From Cephalotus follicularis (taxonomy: Eukaryota > Streptophyta > Magnoliopsida > Oxalidales > Cephalotaceae), in NCBI GenBank assembly GCA_001972305.1, contig BDDD01001498.1, positions 237,802 to 301,801 on the forward strand: a DNA stretch of 64,000 nucleotides, in the 5' to 3' direction. The notes beneath the pieces were generated by a model. The model made no database searches. It was not told the origin of the DNA and was given only the letters and a program-made list of their open reading frames with translations. Shown here piece by piece: positions 60,666 to 64,000 of this stretch (its first letter is position 1; each line of letters begins with the position of its first letter). Both the position numbers and the translations under genes were made by a program.

Positions 60666-61468
60666 ACTGACTGTTACTGTTAATGTTACTGATTGACTGT
60701 TACTGATACCGTGTAATGTTATGTTCCTCTCCTCTGCCTTTAACGTCTAGAGCGCGTATATTGCTCTTCCGAAAACCGAGGAATCCGAGGAACCGGTCTG
60801 CCTAAAATGTAATGATTATTCATGTCCCGACTTCTTTGCCTTAACGTCTGGAGTGCGTAATTGCTCCTCCTTTAGTAGGGGATGCCGAGGAAGGATTTAT
60901 TATGACGGTTAATGATTGTGAATGACTGTTAGTAACTGTGAATGATTGTTAAGGAGTGATACGGAATGGATCGAACTGTATTGACTGCTAGTAACGAATG
61001 AATGAAGTGTTATACTGTACGGTTATTATTGCATCTCATTGCATTGCATATTGCCTGCTACATCTGGATCTCCATGCATGAGTGGGTTGTAGTTCCTACA
61101 CGACCAGTGGTCGCTGACCCATTGCATTTTAATGTAATGGGTCATGTACAGGAGGAGCTTCGCAAGCAAGCTGAGGATTGAAGCCCCAGGTGAGTCTCCT
61201 CCCTCTCATTGCAATTTGACGACACAGGAGTATAAATAAATTGTATTTTTGTTTTATGACCTGCCGGCCTGTGGCAGAGCTTTTATGAACAATATTGTAT
61301 AACACAAGGTTTATCCACGCAAATGATATTTAATTTGATTTATTTCTCATGCATTATTATATTGTTAAAAGTTTTTAATTTCCGCTGAACATTAGATAAT
61401 GAATGATAATGTTAGTAGCGCGTCACGTCAAACCTTGGGGGTTGACCCTTGGGGTTTGGGGCGGTACA

Positions 61469-64000
61469 TCTCGTTCGGAGATTGTTTAGTGGATCACTTT
61501 ATCGTGTTTAAATTTCTATGGGCGTAATCGTAAATTTCAGAAATTTATGTTTTCGGTCGTTTCAGGGTTTATTTTTACAGACAGCACAAATGAATCGTCG
61601 TAAGTTTTTGCAGTGATTTCTAGGTCAAATTCGCGTTCGGAGATGGTTTCTCGGGTCAATTTATCGTTTGTATATTTATAGGTGCGTAATCGTAAATTTT
61701 AAAAATTAATGTTTTCAGTCTTTTCAAGATTTACTTTTGCAGACAGTACAAACGAATTACCATAAGTATTTTGCCGTGATTTCGGTGTCAAATTCGCGTT
61801 CGGAGATCGTTTAGTTGGCCAATTTATCGTTTTTAAATTTCTAGGGGCGTGGTCATAAATTTTAAAAATTTATGATTTCGATTTATTCAGGATTTATTTT
61901 TGTAAACGATAAAAATGCATTGTTGTAAGTTTTTTGTCGTGATTTTGGGGTCAAATTCGCGTTCGGAGATCGTTTAGTAGGTTAATTTATCGTTTTTATA
62001 TTTCTAGGGGCATAATCGTAAATTTCAAAAATTTATGTTTTCAGTCGTTTCAGGGTTTCTTTTTTGCAAATGGTACAAATTTATCACCGTAAGTGATTTT
62101 CCGAGATTTCGGGGTCAAATTCGCCTTCCGAGATCGTTTAGTGGGTCAATTTATTGTTCTTATATTTCTATGGGCGTAATCGTAAATTTAAAAAATTTAT
62201 GTTTTAAGTCGTTTCAGGGTTTATTTTGTTAAACGGTACAAATGAATCGTCGTAAGTTGTTTGCCGTGATTTCGGGGTCAAATTCTCGTTCGAAGATTGT
62301 TTAGCGGGTCACTTTATCGTTTTTCAATTTATAGGGCGTAATCGTAAATTTAAAAAACTTATGTTTTCGGTCGTTTCATGGTTTATTTTTACAGATAGCA
62401 CAAATGAATCGTCGTAAGTTGTTTGCAGTGATTTCTTGGTCAAATTTACGTTCGGAGATCGTTTCGTGGGTCAATTTATCGTTTTTATATTTACAGGGGC
62501 CTAATCGTAAATTTCAAAAATTAATGTTTTCGGTCGTTTTAGGGTTTATTTTTGCATAAAGTACAAACGAATTACTGTAAGTTTTTTGTCGTGATTTCAG
62601 GGTCAAATTCGCGTTCGAAAATCGTTTAGTTGGCCAATTTATCGTTTTTAAATTTCAAGAGGCGTGGTCTTAAATTTCAAAAATTTATGTTTTCGGTTGT
62701 TTCAGGATTTATTCTGTTAAATGATAAAAATTCATTGTTGTAAGTTGTTTGTCGTAATTTCGGGGTCAAATTCGCGTTCGGAGATTGTTTAGTAGGTCAA
62801 TTTATCGTTTTTATATTTCTAGGGCATAATCGTAAATTTCAAAATTTTGTGTTTGAAGTTGTTTCAGGGTTTCTTTTTACAGACGGTACAAATGAATCGT
62901 TGTAAGTTGTTTGCGGTGATTTCGGGGTCAAATTCGCGTTTGGAGAGTGTTTAGTGGGTCAATTTATCATTTTTATATTTCTAGAGGCGTAATCGTAAAT
63001 TTTGAAGATTTATGTTTTCAGTCGTTTCGGTATTTCTTTTTACAGACAGAACAAATGAATCGTCGTAAGTTGTTTGCACTGATTTCTGGGTCAAATTCGT
63101 GTTCGAAGATCGTTTCGTGAGTCAATTTATCGTTTTTATATTTATGGGGGCGTTATCGTAAAATTTAAAAATTAATGTTTTCGATAGTTTCAGGGTGTCT
63201 TTTTGCAGATAGTACAAATGAGTCGTCGTACGGTGTTTGTAGTGATTTCGGGGTCAAATTCGCATTCGGAGATTGTTTAGTGGATCAATTTATCGTTCTT
63301 ATATTTCTAGGGGCGTAATGGTAAATTTTGAAAATCTATTTTTTCAGTGGTTTAACGGTTTCTTTTTGCAGACAGTACGAATGAATCGTCGAAAGTGGTT
63401 TACCGTTATTTCGGGGTCAAATTCGCGTTTCGAGATCGTTTAGTAGGTCAATTTATCGTTTTTATATTTGTAGTGGTGTAATCGTAAATTTCAAAAATCT
63501 ATGTTTTCAGTCGTTTCAGAGTTTGTTTTTTGCATACGATACAAATGGATCACCGTAAGTGGTTTTCCGAGATTTCGGGGTCAAATTCGTGTTCCGGGAT
63601 CATTTAGTGCTTTAATTTATCGTTCTTATATTTCTATGAGCGTAATCGTAAATTTTAAAAATTTATGTTTTCAGTCGTTTCAGGGTTTATTTTGTCAAAC
63701 GGTACAAATGAATCGTCGTAAGTTGTTTGCCGTGATTTCGGGGTCAAATTCTCGTTCGGAGATTGTTTAGTGGGTCACTTTATCGTTTTTAAATTTCTAT
63801 GTGCGTAATCGTAAATTTCAGAAATTTACGTTTTCGGCCGTTTCAGGGTTTATTTTTACAGACAGCACAAATGAATCGTCGTAAGTTGTTTGCATTTATT
63901 TCTGGGTCATATTCGCGTTCGGAGATCATCGTGGGTCAATTTATTGTTTTTATATTTATAGGGGCGTAATCGTAAATTTCAAAAATTAATGTTTTCAGTC
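61469..64000 (+). repeat. Satellite array block 3: about 15 monomers, continues beyond the window
   Basis: Resumes inside the H monomer, then I, J, a K/F chimera (about 61940-62095), G, H, I, J, K, A, a B/D chimera (about 63070-63230), E, F, G, H and I to the window end. Two cycle-shortening joins occur in this block; otherwise the order A-K holds. Confidence 0.96.

Larger units (their letters stand above)
55607..61468 (+). mobile_element. LTR element inserted in the satellite (TCTCG duplication), itself filled with nested elements
   Basis: Begins TGTAATACCCAAAAT at 55607 and ends GGGGCGGTACA at 61468, with TCTCG on both sides (55602-55606, 61469-61473). The satellite resumes in the same H monomer at the next base. 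Own sequence: about 55607-55797 and 59065-61468, so about 2.6 kb, probably a solo LTR. The 3' part resembles 7280-7922 (CTGACCCATTGCATT, AATGTAATGGGTCA, GACCTGCCGGCC). The interior 55798-59064 holds Sirevirus and other LTR pieces. Confidence 0.85.

Noticed and set aside
39571..64000. CENP-B box in the satellite monomer
   Set aside because: TTCG and CGG words occur, but I could not find the spaced box pattern in a monomer; centromere identity is left as inference.
1..64000. Host protein-coding or tRNA genes
   Set aside because: No reading frame outside gag/pol shows a recognisable domain, and I saw no convincing tRNA. The TGGTATCAGAG matches are primer-binding sites.

Overview
The window is repeat-rich angiosperm nuclear DNA with no recognisable host gene. 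Evidence for a flowering plant is the mix of Tekay/Del-type Ty3/gypsy chromoviruses, Sirevirus-type and other Ty1/copia elements, a 5S-bearing Cassandra TRIM and very long (1.4-3.8 kb) LTRs. The species cannot be named from the sequence. Every coding region seen is a retrotransposon gag/pol copy carrying stops, frameshifts or truncation.

Layout. 1-8.9 kb: an old LTR fragment, then the 5' LTR, primer-binding site and leader of a plus-strand gypsy; a 3.8 kb solo LTR (4106-7922) sits inside that LTR with a 5-bp target duplication. 8.9-39.2 kb: a decayed Ty1/copia element (gag-pol 35098-39184) split by a minus-strand gypsy (10360-35086, duplication ATTTT). The gypsy pol is itself split by a 2.2 kb LTR-like element (13388 onward) that was later tandemly duplicated. 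The centre of the gypsy is filled by further nested elements: an LTR remnant, the 3' part of a plus-strand gypsy with chromodomain and a 3 kb LTR, a 1.4 kb LTR (22729-24155), and a solo LTR (27780-33217) containing another (28220-30989). A 407-bp Cassandra LTR sits in the copia gag. Seven of the nested insertions can be closed with flanking 5-bp duplications, one of them with a single mismatch, so their order can be read.

39.57-64 kb: a satellite with a monomer of about 163 bp, roughly 100 copies, arranged as an 11-monomer higher-order repeat of about 1.79 kb. It is interrupted by a composite Sirevirus/LTR block (49384-51268) and by a nested LTR block (55607-61468) that entered one monomer and left the array phase intact. 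Such arrays are typical of centromeric or other heterochromatin; that location is inferred.

The least expected signal is a short motif, GTCGA (usually CGTCGAYG), recurring in almost every LTR family here, gypsy-like and Sirevirus alike. Copies are spaced mostly 20-22 bp, about two DNA helical turns, while the bases between them vary.
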